64,000 bases of DNA from Streptomyces sp. DSM 15324 (GTDB lineage: Bacteria > Actinomycetota > Actinomycetes > Streptomycetales > Streptomycetaceae): NCBI RefSeq assembly GCF_001514285.1, contig NZ_KQ949026.1, positions 186,001-250,000 on the forward strand, given 5' to 3'. The notes below the pieces were generated by a model, which was not told the origin of the DNA, made no database searches, and worked only from the letters and a program-made list of their open reading frames with translations. Made by a program: the position numbers and the translations under genes. Positions 16,759 through 26,016 of the stretch are shown piece by piece. How positions within the stretch are numbered: position 1 is the stretch's first letter; each line of letters begins with the position of its first letter.

Positions 16759-17577
16759 TCAGACGCGCGGGCGGCCCGTCGCCACGGCGTAGAAGGCGAC
16801 CGCCGCCGCCGCGCCCACGTTGAGGGAGTCGACGCCGTGCGACATGGGGATGCGGACCCATTCGTCGGCGGCGACCAGGGCCTGGGTGGACAGGCCGTCC
16901 CCCTCGGCGCCCAGCATCAGGGCCACCCTGTCCATCCGGTGCGGGGCGGCCTCGTCGAGGGAGCGCGCCTTCTCGTCCGGGGTGAGGGCGAGGAGGGTGA
17001 AGCCGGCCTCGCGTACCGACTCCAGGCCCTTGGGCCAGGTGTCGAGCCGGGCGTACGGGACGGAGAACACCGCCCCCATCGAGACCTTCACACTGCGGCG
17101 GTAGAGGGGGTCGGCGCAGTCCGGGGAGAGCAGGACCGCGTCCATGCCGAGGGCCGCGGCGGAGCGGAAGATCGCACCGATGTTCGTGTGGTCGTTGACC
17201 GATTCCATGATCACGACCCGGCGGGCGGTCTGCAGGAGTTCGGCGGCCGTCGGGAGCGGCTTGCGCTGCATGGAGGCGAGGGCGCCCCGGTGCACGTGAT
17301 AGCCGGTGACGCGTTCGGCGAGCTCCGGGCTGACGGCGTAGACCGGGGCCGGGAGCTCGTCGATGACATCGCGCATGACGTCCACCCACTTGGCGGAGAG
17401 CAGCATCGAGCGCATCTCGTACCCGGCATCCTTGGCCCGTCTGATGACCTTCTCGCCCTCCGCGATGAACAGGCCCTCGGCGGGCTCGCGCTTGCGGCGC
17501 AGCTCGACGTCGGTCAGGCCGGTGTAGTCGCGCAGGCGCGGGTCGTCGGGGTCGTCAACGGTGATGAGATCGGCCAC
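16759..17577 (-). CDS. TrmH/SpoU-family RNA 2'-O-methyltransferase
   Basis: 272 residues. An N-terminal RNA-binding domain (FIAEGEKVIRRAKDAG) precedes the SPOUT catalytic domain with motif 1 NTNIGAIFRSAAALG, motif 2 LMLGAEGDGLS and motif 3 IPMSHGVDSLNVGAAAAV, which form the SAM-binding trefoil knot. It probably methylates ribose in rRNA or tRNA; the site is not predictable. GTG start at 17577. Convergent with the kinase gene. Confidence 0.9.
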   Translation of the reverse strand: MADLITVDDPDDPRLRDYTGLTDVELRRKREPAEGLFIAEGEKVIRRAKDAGYEMRSMLLSAKWVDVMRDVIDELPAPVYAVSPELAERVTGYHVHRGALASMQRKPLPTAAELLQTARRVVIMESVNDHTNIGAIFRSAAALGMDAVLLSPDCADPLYRRSVKVSMGAVFSVPYARLDTWPKGLESVREAGFTLLALTPDEKARSLDEAAPHRMDRVALMLGAEGDGLSTQALVAADEWVRIPMSHGVDSLNVGAAAAVAFYAVATGRPRV

Positions 17578-17683
17578 AGGGTGATACTGCCTTGTCCTGG
17601 GTGTCGTGCCAACGGCTGTGAACGAGTTGTGTTACCCAGGGTTACGCCAAGCTCGGTCGGGGGCGGCCCGGGGTCCGGGGTGA

Positions 17684-18910
17684 CTAGGCGCGCGGGCCCA
17701 CGGCGACCACCTCGCCGATCACGACGACCGCGGGCGGCTTGACCTCCTGGGTCCGCACCGTCTCGGCCACCGTCGCCAGGGTCGCGTCGACGCGGCGCTG
17801 GGCGGCGGTCGTGCCCTCCTGGACCAGGGCCACGGGCGTGTCGGCCGGCTTGCCGTGCGCGACCAGTGTCTCGGCGATCCGCCCGATCTTGTCGATGCCC
17901 ATGAGGATGACGAGGGTGCCGGTGAGCTTGGCCAGGGACGCCCAGTCGACGAGGGAACGCTCGTCGTCGGGGGCCACATGACCGCTGACGACGGTGAACT
18001 CGTGGGCCACGCCGCGGTGGGTGACCGGGATGCCGGCCGCGCCCGGGACGGAGATGGAGCTGGAGATGCCGGGGACGACCGTGCAGGGGATGCCCGCCTC
18101 GGCGAGCGCCTGGAGTTCCTCCATGCCGCGGCCGAACACATAAGGGTCCCCGCCCTTGAGGCGTACCACCGACTTGCCCTGCTTCGCGTGCTCGATCAGC
18201 GCGTTGTTGATGGCCTCCTGGGCCATGTAACGGCCGTACGGGATCTTCGCCGCGTCGATCACCTCGACGTGCGGGGGGAGTTCGGCGAGGAGGTCGCGCG
18301 GGCCGAGGCGGTCGGCGATGACGACATCGGCCTCGGCGAGGAGGCGGCGGCCGCGGACCGTGATCAGGTCGGGGTCGCCGGGGCCGCCGCCGACGAGGGC
18401 GACGCCGGGGGTGCGGGTGCGGTGGTGGGGGGCGACGAGCGTGCCGTCGCGCAGGCCCGCCACGACGGCGTCCCGGATGGCGGCGGTGTGACGGGGGTCG
18501 CGGCCCTTGGCGTCGGTCGTGAGGACGGCGACGGTGACGCCCTCGCTGGTGCCGGTGGCCGGGGTCCAGGCGGTCGCCCGGTCGGCGTCGTCGGAGCGGA
18601 CGCACCACACGCGGTGGCGCTCCGCTTCGGCCGAGGCGTGGGTGTTGGCCTCGTGGTCGTCGGTGGCGATCAGCGCGTACCAGGCGTCCGCGAGGTCGCC
18701 TTCGGCGTACGGGCGCCTGTGCCAGGTGAGTTCGCCGGCGTCCGCCATCGCCTCCACGGAGGGGGTCGCCTCGGGGGACACGAGGTGGATGTCCGCGCCC
18801 GCCGCGATGAGAGCGGGGAGGCGGCGCTGGGCGACCTGCCCGGCGCCGAGGACGACGACCCTGCGGCCGGTGAGGCGGAGGCCTACGGGGTAGGCGGGGT
18901 GTTCGGCCAT
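17684..18910 (-). CDS. cobA: Uroporphyrinogen-III C-methyltransferase with siroheme-synthase N-domain
   Basis: 408 residues. N-terminal ~150 residues form an NAD-binding precorrin-2 dehydrogenase-like domain (RRVVVLGAGQVAQRR). The C-terminal domain is a SAM-dependent uroporphyrinogen methyltransferase: VGGGPGDPDLITVRG, VVIADRL, RLKGGDPYVFGRG, PGISS. The product precorrin-2 feeds both siroheme and cobalamin; the neighbouring cobT and cobL point to B12. The order resembles CysG without a separate ferrochelatase, and whether the N-domain is active cannot be judged here. Confidence 0.92.
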   Translation of the reverse strand: MAEHPAYPVGLRLTGRRVVVLGAGQVAQRRLPALIAAGADIHLVSPEATPSVEAMADAGELTWHRRPYAEGDLADAWYALIATDDHEANTHASAEAERHRVWCVRSDDADRATAWTPATGTSEGVTVAVLTTDAKGRDPRHTAAIRDAVVAGLRDGTLVAPHHRTRTPGVALVGGGPGDPDLITVRGRRLLAEADVVIADRLGPRDLLAELPPHVEVIDAAKIPYGRYMAQEAINNALIEHAKQGKSVVRLKGGDPYVFGRGMEELQALAEAGIPCTVVPGISSSISVPGAAGIPVTHRGVAHEFTVVSGHVAPDDERSLVDWASLAKLTGTLVILMGIDKIGRIAETLVAHGKPADTPVALVQEGTTAAQRRVDATLATVAETVRTQEVKPPAVVVIGEVVAVGPRA

Positions 18911-19030
18911 GAGGGTGCGGCTCCTCCGGGGCTTGGCGGTTGCCCTGACGTGCAGATTTTAAGCGGGCGGGGTTTCGGCGGCTGAGGTGTCCGGTGACTG
19001 GGCAGCGTGGGCACCACCGCGGCGCGCTGT

Positions 19031-19089
19031 CAGGTGCCCGTCGGGCACCTCACCTCACCTCACCTCACCTCAGCTCACCTCGGCTCAGC
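19031..19089. repeat. Pentanucleotide repeat next to a perfect palindrome
   Basis: CACCT is repeated five times exactly (19045-19069), then degenerates through CAGCT, CACCT, CGGCT and CAGCT to 19089. The first copy is also the right arm of the palindrome AGGTGCCCG-T-CGGGCACCT (19031-19049). It lies between cobA and the terminator of the BluB-CobT gene. Confidence 0.85.
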
Positions 19090-19099
19090 TCAGCAAGAA

Positions 19100-19127
19100 A
19101 GCACCCGGAACCGTCGTCCCGGGTGCT
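19100..19127 (-). terminator. Terminator of the bluB-cobT fusion gene
   Basis: AGCACCCGG (19100-19108) and CCGGGTGCT (19119-19127) form a 9-bp stem. On the minus strand it starts nine bases after the stop and is followed by TTTCTTGCTG, a weak U-rich tail. Confidence 0.75.
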
Positions 19128-19135
19128 CCTCGCTC

Positions 19136-22100
19136 CTACTTCTCGGTGACTCCCGCCGAGTCGAAGGTCGCCACCTCGTGCATGGCCCGGGCCGTGCTCT
19201 GGACCAGGGGAAGGGCCAGGAGGGCGCCGGTGCCCTCGCCGAGACGGAGGTCCAGGTCGACCAGCGGGCGCAGGCCCAGCTTGTTCAGGGCGGCCACATG
19301 GCCCGGCTCCGCGCTGCGATGGCCCGCGATGCAGGCCGCGAGGACCTCGGGGGCGATCGCGCGGGCGACCAGGGCGGCCGCGCCGGCGCTGACGCCGTCC
19401 AGGATCACCGGTGTCCGCAGGGACGCGCCGCCGAGCAGGAGACCGACCATCGCCGCGTGCTCGAAACCGCCGATCGCGGCGAGGACGCCGATCGGGTCGG
19501 CCGGGTCCGGCTGGTGGAGTTCGAGGGCACGGCGGACCACCTCGGTCTTGCGGGCGAGGGTCTCGTCGTTGATGCCGGTGCCGCGGCCGGTGACCTCGGA
19601 GGGGTCCGCGCCGGTGAAGACGGAGATCAGCGCCGCCGAGGCGGTCGTGTTGGCGATGCCCATCTCACCTGTCAGCAGGGCCTTGTTGCCGGCCGCCACC
19701 AGGTCGCGGGCCGTCTCGATGCCCACCTCGATGGCCCGCTTGGCCTCCTCGCGGGTCATCGCGGGGCCCGTGGTCATGTCGGACGTGCCGGCACGCACCT
19801 TGCGGGGCAGGAGGCCGGGGGTCGCCGGGAGGTCGGTGGCCACACCGACGTCCACGACGCAGACCTCCGCGCCCACCTGGCTCGCGAAGGCGTTGCAGAC
19901 CGCTCCCCCGCCGAGGAAGTTGGCGACCATCTGGGCCGTCACCTCCTGGGGCCAGGGGGTGACGCCCTGGGCGTGGACGCCGTGGTCGCCCGCGAAGATC
20001 GCGACGGCCGCGGGCTCCGGGATCGGCGGCGGGCACTGCCGGGACAGCCCCGACAGCTGGGCGGAGATGATCTCCAGCATGCCGAGCGCCCCGGCGGGTT
20101 TGGTCATCCGCTTCTGCCGCTCCCAGGCTTCGCCGAGCGCCTTGGCGTCCAGCGGGCGGACGCTGGCGACGGTCTCGCCGAGCAGATCGTGCGGGTCCTC
20201 GCCGGGCAGCGCGCGACGGCCGTACGTCTCCTCGTGCACGACCCAGGAGAGCGGGCGGCGCTTGGCCCAGCCGGCCTGCATCAGCTCGGGCTCGGACGGG
20301 AACTCGTCGACGTAGCCGACGCAGAGGTAGGCGACCACTTCGAGGTGCTCGGGCAGACCGAGGGCGCGGACCATCTCGCGCTCGTCGAAGAAGCTGACCC
20401 AGCCGACGCCGAGGCCCTCGGCGCGCGCCGCGAGCCAGAGGTTCTCCACCGCGAGCGCGGAGGAGTACGGCGCCATCTGTGGCTGGGTGTGCCGGCCCAG
20501 GGTGTGCCGGCCGCCGCGTGTCGGGTCGGCGGTGACCACGATGTTCACCGGGGTCTCGAGGATGGCCTCGATCTTCAGTTCCTTGAACTGCTTGGCCCGG
20601 CCCTTGGGGAGGGACTTGGCGTAGGCGTCGCGCTGACGCATCGCCAGTTCGTGCATCGCGCGCCGCGTGTCGGCGGAGCGGATGACGACGAAGTCCCAGG
20701 GCTGCGAGTGGCCGACGGAGGGCGCGGTGTGGGCGGCCTCCAGGACGCGCAGGAGCACTTCGTGCGGGATGGGGTCGCCGCGGAAGCCGTTGCGGATGTC
20801 GCGGCGCTCGCGCATGACCTTCAGGACGGCCTCGCGCTCGGCGTCGTCGTACGCGGGCGCGGCGGGGCCGGTGGACTCTCTGGCTTCTTCCACGGTGGCC
20901 GGGCTCTCTTCCTGGTCGGCGGCCCTGGTTTCCAGGTCCTCCGGGCTCTGCGCGACCTCGGGGTCGGGGTCGGCCTGCGCGTCGGCCGGGGGCTCCGGGT
21001 CCGGGGTCACCGGGGCGGGAGCGGGGTCGGCCGCGCGGGGGGCGGGGACGGTGGGAACGGGAGCGGCGGGCTGCTCGGGAGTCACGGCGACGGGGGGCAC
21101 CTCCGCCGGTGCCCCGGCGGGCTGCCGGTCCTCCGTGAGGACGGGCGCGGCCTGCGGCGGGACCGGGGCGAGGAGCGGAGCCGTCGGCACGGTGCCCTCG
21201 ACCGGTGCGCACGTGCCCGCGGGCTGCTCCGGCTGCGGGGCGGGGTGCGCGGGGGCCGCCTGGGACTCCGCGGGGGCCTCTGCGGGGGCCTCCGCCGGGG
21301 TCGCCGCGACGGCCACGGCGGCCGGGGTCTCCTGTTCCCGGGCCTGTGCGGGGGCCGTGGCGTCCGGGAGCTGAGACGCGGTGTCCGACTGATGGGCGAC
21401 GGCAGGGGCGAGCGGAGACTCGGGGGCGGCTTCCGTCTGCTCCGCGGCCGCTTCCTGCGGTTCCGGCTGTGAGGCGGGCTGCAGTTCCGGCTGCGACTCA
21501 GGCTGCGCGTTCGGGGCCGGCGCGGTGGCCTCCTCCGCCTGCTCGGGGGCCGTCTCCATCTGCTCGGGGACCGTCTCCACCTCCTCGGGGGCCGTCTCCA
21601 CCTCCTCGGGGGCCGTCTCCACCTGCTCGTCGGCGGGCTGGACCTCTGCGACGGGCTCGGGCTGCGGCTGCGGTGCCTCGGGGGTGGGGGGCAGGCTCAC
21701 GGCGGGCTCGACCGGCTCCGCGGGCTGCGCCGCCTCGGCCTCGGCGGGCGCGGTGGGGGCGGCGGGCGCGGTGAGTGCCTCGACGGGCTGGGAGGCGGCG
21801 GGCGTCACGCCGGCTTCGGCGGGCTGCGCCGCCTCGGCGGGAGCCTCGGTGGCCGGGGAGTCCTGCTCCACCACTGGGGCTTCTTCCTGCACCGGCTCGA
21901 CCGGAACGGAGGCCTCGACCGGAACCGGGGCATCGGCCGCAGCCGGGGCCTCTGCCGGTTCGGGAGCCTGGACCACGGTCTCGGCGGCCTCGGCGACCTG
22001 CGCCTCGACCGGGGCGGGGACCCCTTCCGGCCCCGTGGGCGCGTCCGGAACCGGCCCCTCGGACACCGTCCCGACGGTCTCGGCCTCGGGTGCGGGTGCT

Positions 22101-23527
22101 TCGGCCGGCTGCGCCGTCTCGACGGGGCTCGCCTCCTCCGCCTCCTCCGCCTCGGGCTCGGGCTCGGGCGCCGCGGGCGTCTCGTCCAGCTCGGGCGCGG
22201 TCACCTCCGCGACCTCGGCAACTTCGACCACTTCGGCGCCGGTGGCTTCCGCGACCTCCGCGACCTCCGCGATCTCCGCGACCTCCGCGATCTCCGCGAC
22301 GTCGGATACGGCCTCTTCCGGAGCCTGTACGGCCTCCGTCACGGTCTCCGTCACGGCCTCGGCAACGGTCGCGGCAACGCCCTCGCTGGTGGCCTCGGCA
22401 ACAACCTCGCTCACCGCCGCGACCTGCTCCGCCTCGGCAGCCGGGGCCGCCTCGGACACGCTCGCCTCGGGTGCCTGCGGCTCCGGCGCAGCCTGGACCG
22501 CCGCCTCGGCGACCTCCGCCGCGACCGCCGTCTCGCTGGCCGCAGGCACCTGCACCTGCACCTGCACCTCGGCCGGAACCGCTTCCGCGACGGCGGGCGC
22601 GGGCGGCTCGGGGGCGGGCGTCGCCTCGACGGGCGGCGCGGCCACCGGCTCGGCCGGCCCCGTCTCCACCACCTCGTCGGCGACATCCTGCTCGCCCTCG
22701 GCGATCAGCGCGGCGCCGAGCAGCTGGCCGGGGTCGACGACCCCGGACGCGGTCGGGGAGAACGGGCCGGGCTCGGCCGGTGCCGCCGGGGCGGGCATCC
22801 GCACCGCATCCGCGGTCGCGGCACCGGGAACCTGTGCCGCGGGGGGCGGGGGCGCGACGTCGCCTGCGCCGCCGCCGTTTCCGCCGTACGCGGCCTCGGC
22901 CTGGAGTGCACCCTGCGCGGCGATCGCCTCGGTGGCCACGCGCGCCACGACGGCGTCGGCGACTCCGAGCACCGCGGGTTCCGGGGCCGCGACAGGAGCG
23001 GCGGCATGAGCGGGAGAAGGGGCCTGGGTCGCGGCTCCCCAGGGCGCGGCCCCCTGCGGGGGCGTCTCGCGCAGGGGCGGGACGTCCAGGTACTCGGAGC
23101 CGGTGGCGGGCTGGGCCGGCTGGCGCACGGGGGCGCCGGCCGGGCCGCGGTCGGCGAGGGAGCGGACGGGGCTGGCGGAGGCGTCGGGGATGGGCGGGCC
23201 CAGGTGGAGGGGCCGGCGCGGGGCCGGCTGCGGGGGCGCGGCGGGGCTGGGCAGCCGTACGCCACCGAGGTCGACCGAGCCGCTGTCGCGGCCGGAGAGC
23301 TCGTGCGGGCCGGGCTCGTGGACCGTCTCGACGACCGGCTCGGGCGCCGGCGGCGCCACCTCGTTGCCCCAGGCGCTCTGGGCGCCCGGCAGCAGCAACA
23401 GGTCTTCGTCCTCGGCGGTGGTCTCGGAGAGGTAGGTGTACGCGCCGTGCGCGGAGGCGCCCGGCTGTTCCACCGTGCCTGCGTTCTCCGGCAGCCCCTC
23501 GCCCGGGACCTGGCCGGTGTCGGTCAT
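19136..23527 (-). CDS. cobT: BluB-CobT fusion with very long low-complexity N-terminus
   Basis: 1463 residues. Residues 1 to about 890 are Ala/Pro/Glu/Val-rich with no fold signature, including short repeats such as AEVAEVAEVAEA. Residues ~890-1105 are a nitroreductase-fold BluB domain (RRDIRNGFRGDPIP, SVGHSQPWDFVVIR, GLGVGWVSFFDERE), which makes 5,6-dimethylbenzimidazole from FMNH2 and oxygen. Residues ~1115-1463 are CobT, nicotinate-nucleotide:DMB phosphoribosyltransferase (AGDHGVHAQGV, TGEMGIANTT, LGEGTGALLALPL). The enzyme would thus make the lower ligand and activate it in one chain. Alone in its transcript, with a hairpin behind it; start GTG/ATG at 23527. Separate bluB and cobT genes are the rule in most phyla. 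Confidence 0.92.
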   Translation of the reverse strand: MTDTGQVPGEGLPENAGTVEQPGASAHGAYTYLSETTAEDEDLLLLPGAQSAWGNEVAPPAPEPVVETVHEPGPHELSGRDSGSVDLGGVRLPSPAAPPQPAPRRPLHLGPPIPDASASPVRSLADRGPAGAPVRQPAQPATGSEYLDVPPLRETPPQGAAPWGAATQAPSPAHAAAPVAAPEPAVLGVADAVVARVATEAIAAQGALQAEAAYGGNGGGAGDVAPPPPAAQVPGAATADAVRMPAPAAPAEPGPFSPTASGVVDPGQLLGAALIAEGEQDVADEVVETGPAEPVAAPPVEATPAPEPPAPAVAEAVPAEVQVQVQVPAASETAVAAEVAEAAVQAAPEPQAPEASVSEAAPAAEAEQVAAVSEVVAEATSEGVAATVAEAVTETVTEAVQAPEEAVSDVAEIAEVAEIAEVAEVAEATGAEVVEVAEVAEVTAPELDETPAAPEPEPEAEEAEEASPVETAQPAEAPAPEAETVGTVSEGPVPDAPTGPEGVPAPVEAQVAEAAETVVQAPEPAEAPAAADAPVPVEASVPVEPVQEEAPVVEQDSPATEAPAEAAQPAEAGVTPAASQPVEALTAPAAPTAPAEAEAAQPAEPVEPAVSLPPTPEAPQPQPEPVAEVQPADEQVETAPEEVETAPEEVETVPEQMETAPEQAEEATAPAPNAQPESQPELQPASQPEPQEAAAEQTEAAPESPLAPAVAHQSDTASQLPDATAPAQAREQETPAAVAVAATPAEAPAEAPAESQAAPAHPAPQPEQPAGTCAPVEGTVPTAPLLAPVPPQAAPVLTEDRQPAGAPAEVPPVAVTPEQPAAPVPTVPAPRAADPAPAPVTPDPEPPADAQADPDPEVAQSPEDLETRAADQEESPATVEEARESTGPAAPAYDDAEREAVLKVMRERRDIRNGFRGDPIPHEVLLRVLEAAHTAPSVGHSQPWDFVVIRSADTRRAMHELAMRQRDAYAKSLPKGRAKQFKELKIEAILETPVNIVVTADPTRGGRHTLGRHTQPQMAPYSSALAVENLWLAARAEGLGVGWVSFFDEREMVRALGLPEHLEVVAYLCVGYVDEFPSEPELMQAGWAKRRPLSWVVHEETYGRRALPGEDPHDLLGETVASVRPLDAKALGEAWERQKRMTKPAGALGMLEIISAQLSGLSRQCPPPIPEPAAVAIFAGDHGVHAQGVTPWPQEVTAQMVANFLGGGAVCNAFASQVGAEVCVVDVGVATDLPATPGLLPRKVRAGTSDMTTGPAMTREEAKRAIEVGIETARDLVAAGNKALLTGEMGIANTTASAALISVFTGADPSEVTGRGTGINDETLARKTEVVRRALELHQPDPADPIGVLAAIGGFEHAAMVGLLLGGASLRTPVILDGVSAGAAALVARAIAPEVLAACIAGHRSAEPGHVAALNKLGLRPLVDLDLRLGEGTGALLALPLVQSTARAMHEVATFDSAGVTEK

Positions 23528-23825
23528 GCGTACCCCTCGCCCATCGGTTTAGTGCTCCTGCGACCAGCTCACCCGGAACGGCGCACCGGTTGCCCCGTAG
23601 TGAAGAACGAGCGTCCGTGCCCAGCGGCACGAACGACCGCCCGAAAAAGCGACAAAGCCATTCAGTGGCATTGTCCCGGCCGTCGTCGCCTCGCGACAGG
23701 TCGATCTCCGTCGCTCCGCTGTGGACTGCGCCACGTTGCGCGCCCTCCGGTTCTGCCGTACCACGGCTCACCCCAAAAGGGATGCGTTTTCCGGACATTG
23801 ACCGACGAACAGCCGGGCGAACGGA

Positions 23826-23866
23826 AGCGGTACGACGATCGTTCAGCCTACCGCGAGCGGTACGAC
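23826..23866. promoter_or_regulatory. 11-bp direct repeats between cobL and cobT
   Basis: AGCGGTACGAC occurs at 23826-23836 and again at 23856-23866, exactly 30 bp (about three helical turns) apart, which suits a protein dimer binding one DNA face. They lie in the 367-bp gap upstream of bluB-cobT. I found no B12-box and no cobalamin riboswitch there. The regulator is unknown. Confidence 0.35.
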
Positions 23867-23894
23867 AACAGGATCACGGGGAGCGCGAATCGGG

Positions 23895-25106
23895 TCACGT
23901 CCGGCGGTCCGGAAGAACCCCGCTGAGCAGGAACGCGACGCTCCGTTCGGTCTCCGTCCAGCGCCGCGTGTCGAGTTGGACGGACTGCACGAGCGCGCAC
24001 TCGACGAGGTAGCCGTGCTCGGTGAGGTCGCGGCCGACGCGTTCGGCGGCGTCGCGGGTCGCCGCGTGGGTCACGATGCGCTGCGGGCGGCGGTCGGCGA
24101 CGGCCGAGACCACGGCCGCTCCCCCGCCGCCGACCCGGACGACGTCCGGCTCGGGCAGGTTCTCCAGGACGTGCGGGGCGGTGCCGCGGACGATCTGGAG
24201 CTGGACGCCGTGGCGGCGGGCGGCGGCGTCGGTACGGGCGCAGGCGTGCAGGTCGCGGTCGACGGCGAGGACGGCCGCGCCGGCCCGCGCGGCCTCGGTG
24301 GCGAAGGCTCCGCTGCCGCAGCCGATGTCCCAGACGAGGTCGCCGACGCGGGGTCCGAGCCGGGCGAGTTGGGCCGCGCGCAGCAGGTCCGACTCGCCCT
24401 CGCCGAGGTCGCCGCCGTAGGCCTCGGCGGGCAGGGCCCAGCCGCGCGGTCCGGCGGCCGGGTCGCGTCCGGCGAGCCAGCCGCCGCCGTCGCCGACGGT
24501 CACCGGGCCGCCGAGGACGATGACGACGTTGGGATCGCGCCAGGTGTGGTCGACGGCCTTGTCGGAGGAGAGGACGCTGACCCGCTCGCGGTCGGTGCCG
24601 AGTTCCTCGCAGACCACGAAGGTGCGGTGCACGCCCTCCAGGAGCAGACCGAGCTCGGCGGGGCCGGCGCCGGGCGAGGTGAGGACGGCGACCTTGGTGT
24701 GGGCGCGGCAGACGTTGACGGCGCGGCGCAGGGTGCGCCGGTGGGCGACGACGACCTCGGCGTCGTCCCAGGGCATGCCGGCGCGGGCGAAGGCGGTGGC
24801 GACGGAGGAAACGGCCGGGACGACCTCGACCTCCAGGCCGAACTCGGGTGCGCGCAGGGTGCGTACGACGCCGAAGAAGCCCGGGTCCCCGTCGGCGAGG
24901 ACGACCGCGGTGCCCCGGTGGCCGGCGATCCGGCGCGCGGCGAGGGACACGCTGCCCAGGCGGATGCGTTCGGCGGCGGGCGGGACCGCGGGCAGCTCCA
25001 GGTGGTGGGCGGCGCCGGCCACGAGCGTGGCGGCGCCGAGTGCCGAGCGGGCCGCTGCGGTCAGCGGCGAGCCGTCCCAGCCGATCACGGTGACGCGGTC
25101 GGCCAT
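23895..25106 (-). CDS. cobL: Precorrin-6Y C5,15-methyltransferase (CbiE-CbiT fusion)
   Basis: 403 residues. The N-terminal half is the CbiE tetrapyrrole methylase (VIGWDGSPLT, ADGDPGFFG, PAVSSVATAFARAG). The C-terminal half is CbiT, a Rossmann methyltransferase that also decarboxylates, with SAM loop VWDIGCGSGAFATEAAR and AVDRD. Together they methylate C5 and C15 and decarboxylate the acetate side chain of precorrin-6Y in aerobic cobalamin synthesis. ATG at 25106. It lies upstream of bluB-cobT in the same direction but separated by 367 bp, so probably has its own promoter. Confidence 0.93.
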   Translation of the reverse strand: MADRVTVIGWDGSPLTAAARSALGAATLVAGAAHHLELPAVPPAAERIRLGSVSLAARRIAGHRGTAVVLADGDPGFFGVVRTLRAPEFGLEVEVVPAVSSVATAFARAGMPWDDAEVVVAHRRTLRRAVNVCRAHTKVAVLTSPGAGPAELGLLLEGVHRTFVVCEELGTDRERVSVLSSDKAVDHTWRDPNVVIVLGGPVTVGDGGGWLAGRDPAAGPRGWALPAEAYGGDLGEGESDLLRAAQLARLGPRVGDLVWDIGCGSGAFATEAARAGAAVLAVDRDLHACARTDAAARRHGVQLQIVRGTAPHVLENLPEPDVVRVGGGGAAVVSAVADRRPQRIVTHAATRDAAERVGRDLTEHGYLVECALVQSVQLDTRRWTETERSVAFLLSGVLPDRRT

Positions 25107-25200
25107 CGTCCTCAGTCTCCCGGGGGTTCGCGCAGGCAGCGGGCTCCGTGAGGGTACCCGGTCGGACGGGGCGGGCCGGCGCCCGATCGTCGGGCCGGGG

Positions 25201-25839
25201 TCAGTTCCAGTCGGTGTACGAGGTGAAGCCGCCGCCCTCGGCGAGCTGGTCGCCCGCGCCCTCGATGTCCTCGGGCAGCAGGCTCCACACGATGTAGTCG
25301 GTGCGCACCTCGGTCCAGGTGTCGTCCTCGGCGCGGGCCCGCGCTATGCAGGCGCCGCGCAGGACGCCCTCGCTGATACAGCCGATCTTCTGCGCGACCT
25401 GCTGGGAGGCGGTGTTGTCGGCGGCCGTGCGCAGCTCGATGCGCTCGAACTTCTGGTCGGTGAACAGCCACTGGGCGGTGGCGAGCGCGGCCTCGGAGGC
25501 GTAGCCCTCGCCGCGGGCCCAGGAGGCGACGATGTACGACAGTTCGGTGGACCGGACGTGCCAGTCGGTCCTGGCGAGCTGGATGACGCCGACGAGCCGC
25601 TGGGTGAGGAACTCGGTGACGGCGAGGGAGAGGCCGCGTCCGGCGGTGCGTTCGTCGGGTGCGTCCTCGGTGATCCAGCGGTGGGCCGCCTGTCGGCTGT
25701 AGGGCTGCGGGGCGTCCGTCCAGGCGCCGATCTGCTCGTCGTTCATCATCTCGGCCAGGGCGGGCACGTCGTCCTCGTCGAAGGGCCGCAGCACCAACCG
25801 CTCCGTGCTGATGGAGATGGTGGGGAAGGTGCTCGTCAT
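25201..25839 (-). CDS. GNAT acetyltransferase, RimJ/RimL type
   Basis: 212 residues. Begins TERLVLRPFDEDDVPALAEM, the hallmark of the ribosomal-protein acetyltransferase-like group, with ARGEGYASEAALATAQWLF as the acetyl-CoA pyrophosphate loop and NTASQQVAQKIG as the late helix. The target could be a protein N-terminus or a small molecule. Stands alone between cobL and the metQ terminator; ATG at 25839. Confidence 0.85.
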   Translation of the reverse strand: MTSTFPTISISTERLVLRPFDEDDVPALAEMMNDEQIGAWTDAPQPYSRQAAHRWITEDAPDERTAGRGLSLAVTEFLTQRLVGVIQLARTDWHVRSTELSYIVASWARGEGYASEAALATAQWLFTDQKFERIELRTAADNTASQQVAQKIGCISEGVLRGACIARARAEDDTWTEVRTDYIVWSLLPEDIEGAGDQLAEGGGFTSYTDWN

Positions 25840-25949
25840 GAAGCCGCTCCGTAGCCTTCGAAACCTCGGTGCCCGACCGGTCCTGTACCTACCGGACCGT
25901 CAGGACCCGCTGAACTGCCCAGCATGCAGCATGAAGGGGCCGGACGGCA

Positions 25950-25990
25950 CCACGGGGTCCCCACCCTTCGTGAGGGAGCGGACCCCGTGG
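25950..25990 (-). terminator. Terminator of the metNIQ operon
   Basis: CCACGGGGTCC (25950-25960) pairs perfectly with GGACCCCGTGG (25980-25990). On the minus strand it begins 27 bases after the metQ stop. Confidence 0.75.
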
Positions 25991-26016
25991 GTTGCGGTGG
26001 CGTGCGGCGCGGACGG

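Noticed and set aside
23528..23894. Cobalamin riboswitch upstream of bluB-cobT
   Set aside because: I looked for the B12-box on the minus strand and did not find one.
21498..24012. Very long frames antisense to and overlapping the bluB-cobT N-terminus (up to ~760 codons)
   Set aside because: Mirror images of a low-complexity GC-rich coding sequence. The minus-strand frame from 23527 continues unbroken into the BluB and CobT domains, so that is the real one.
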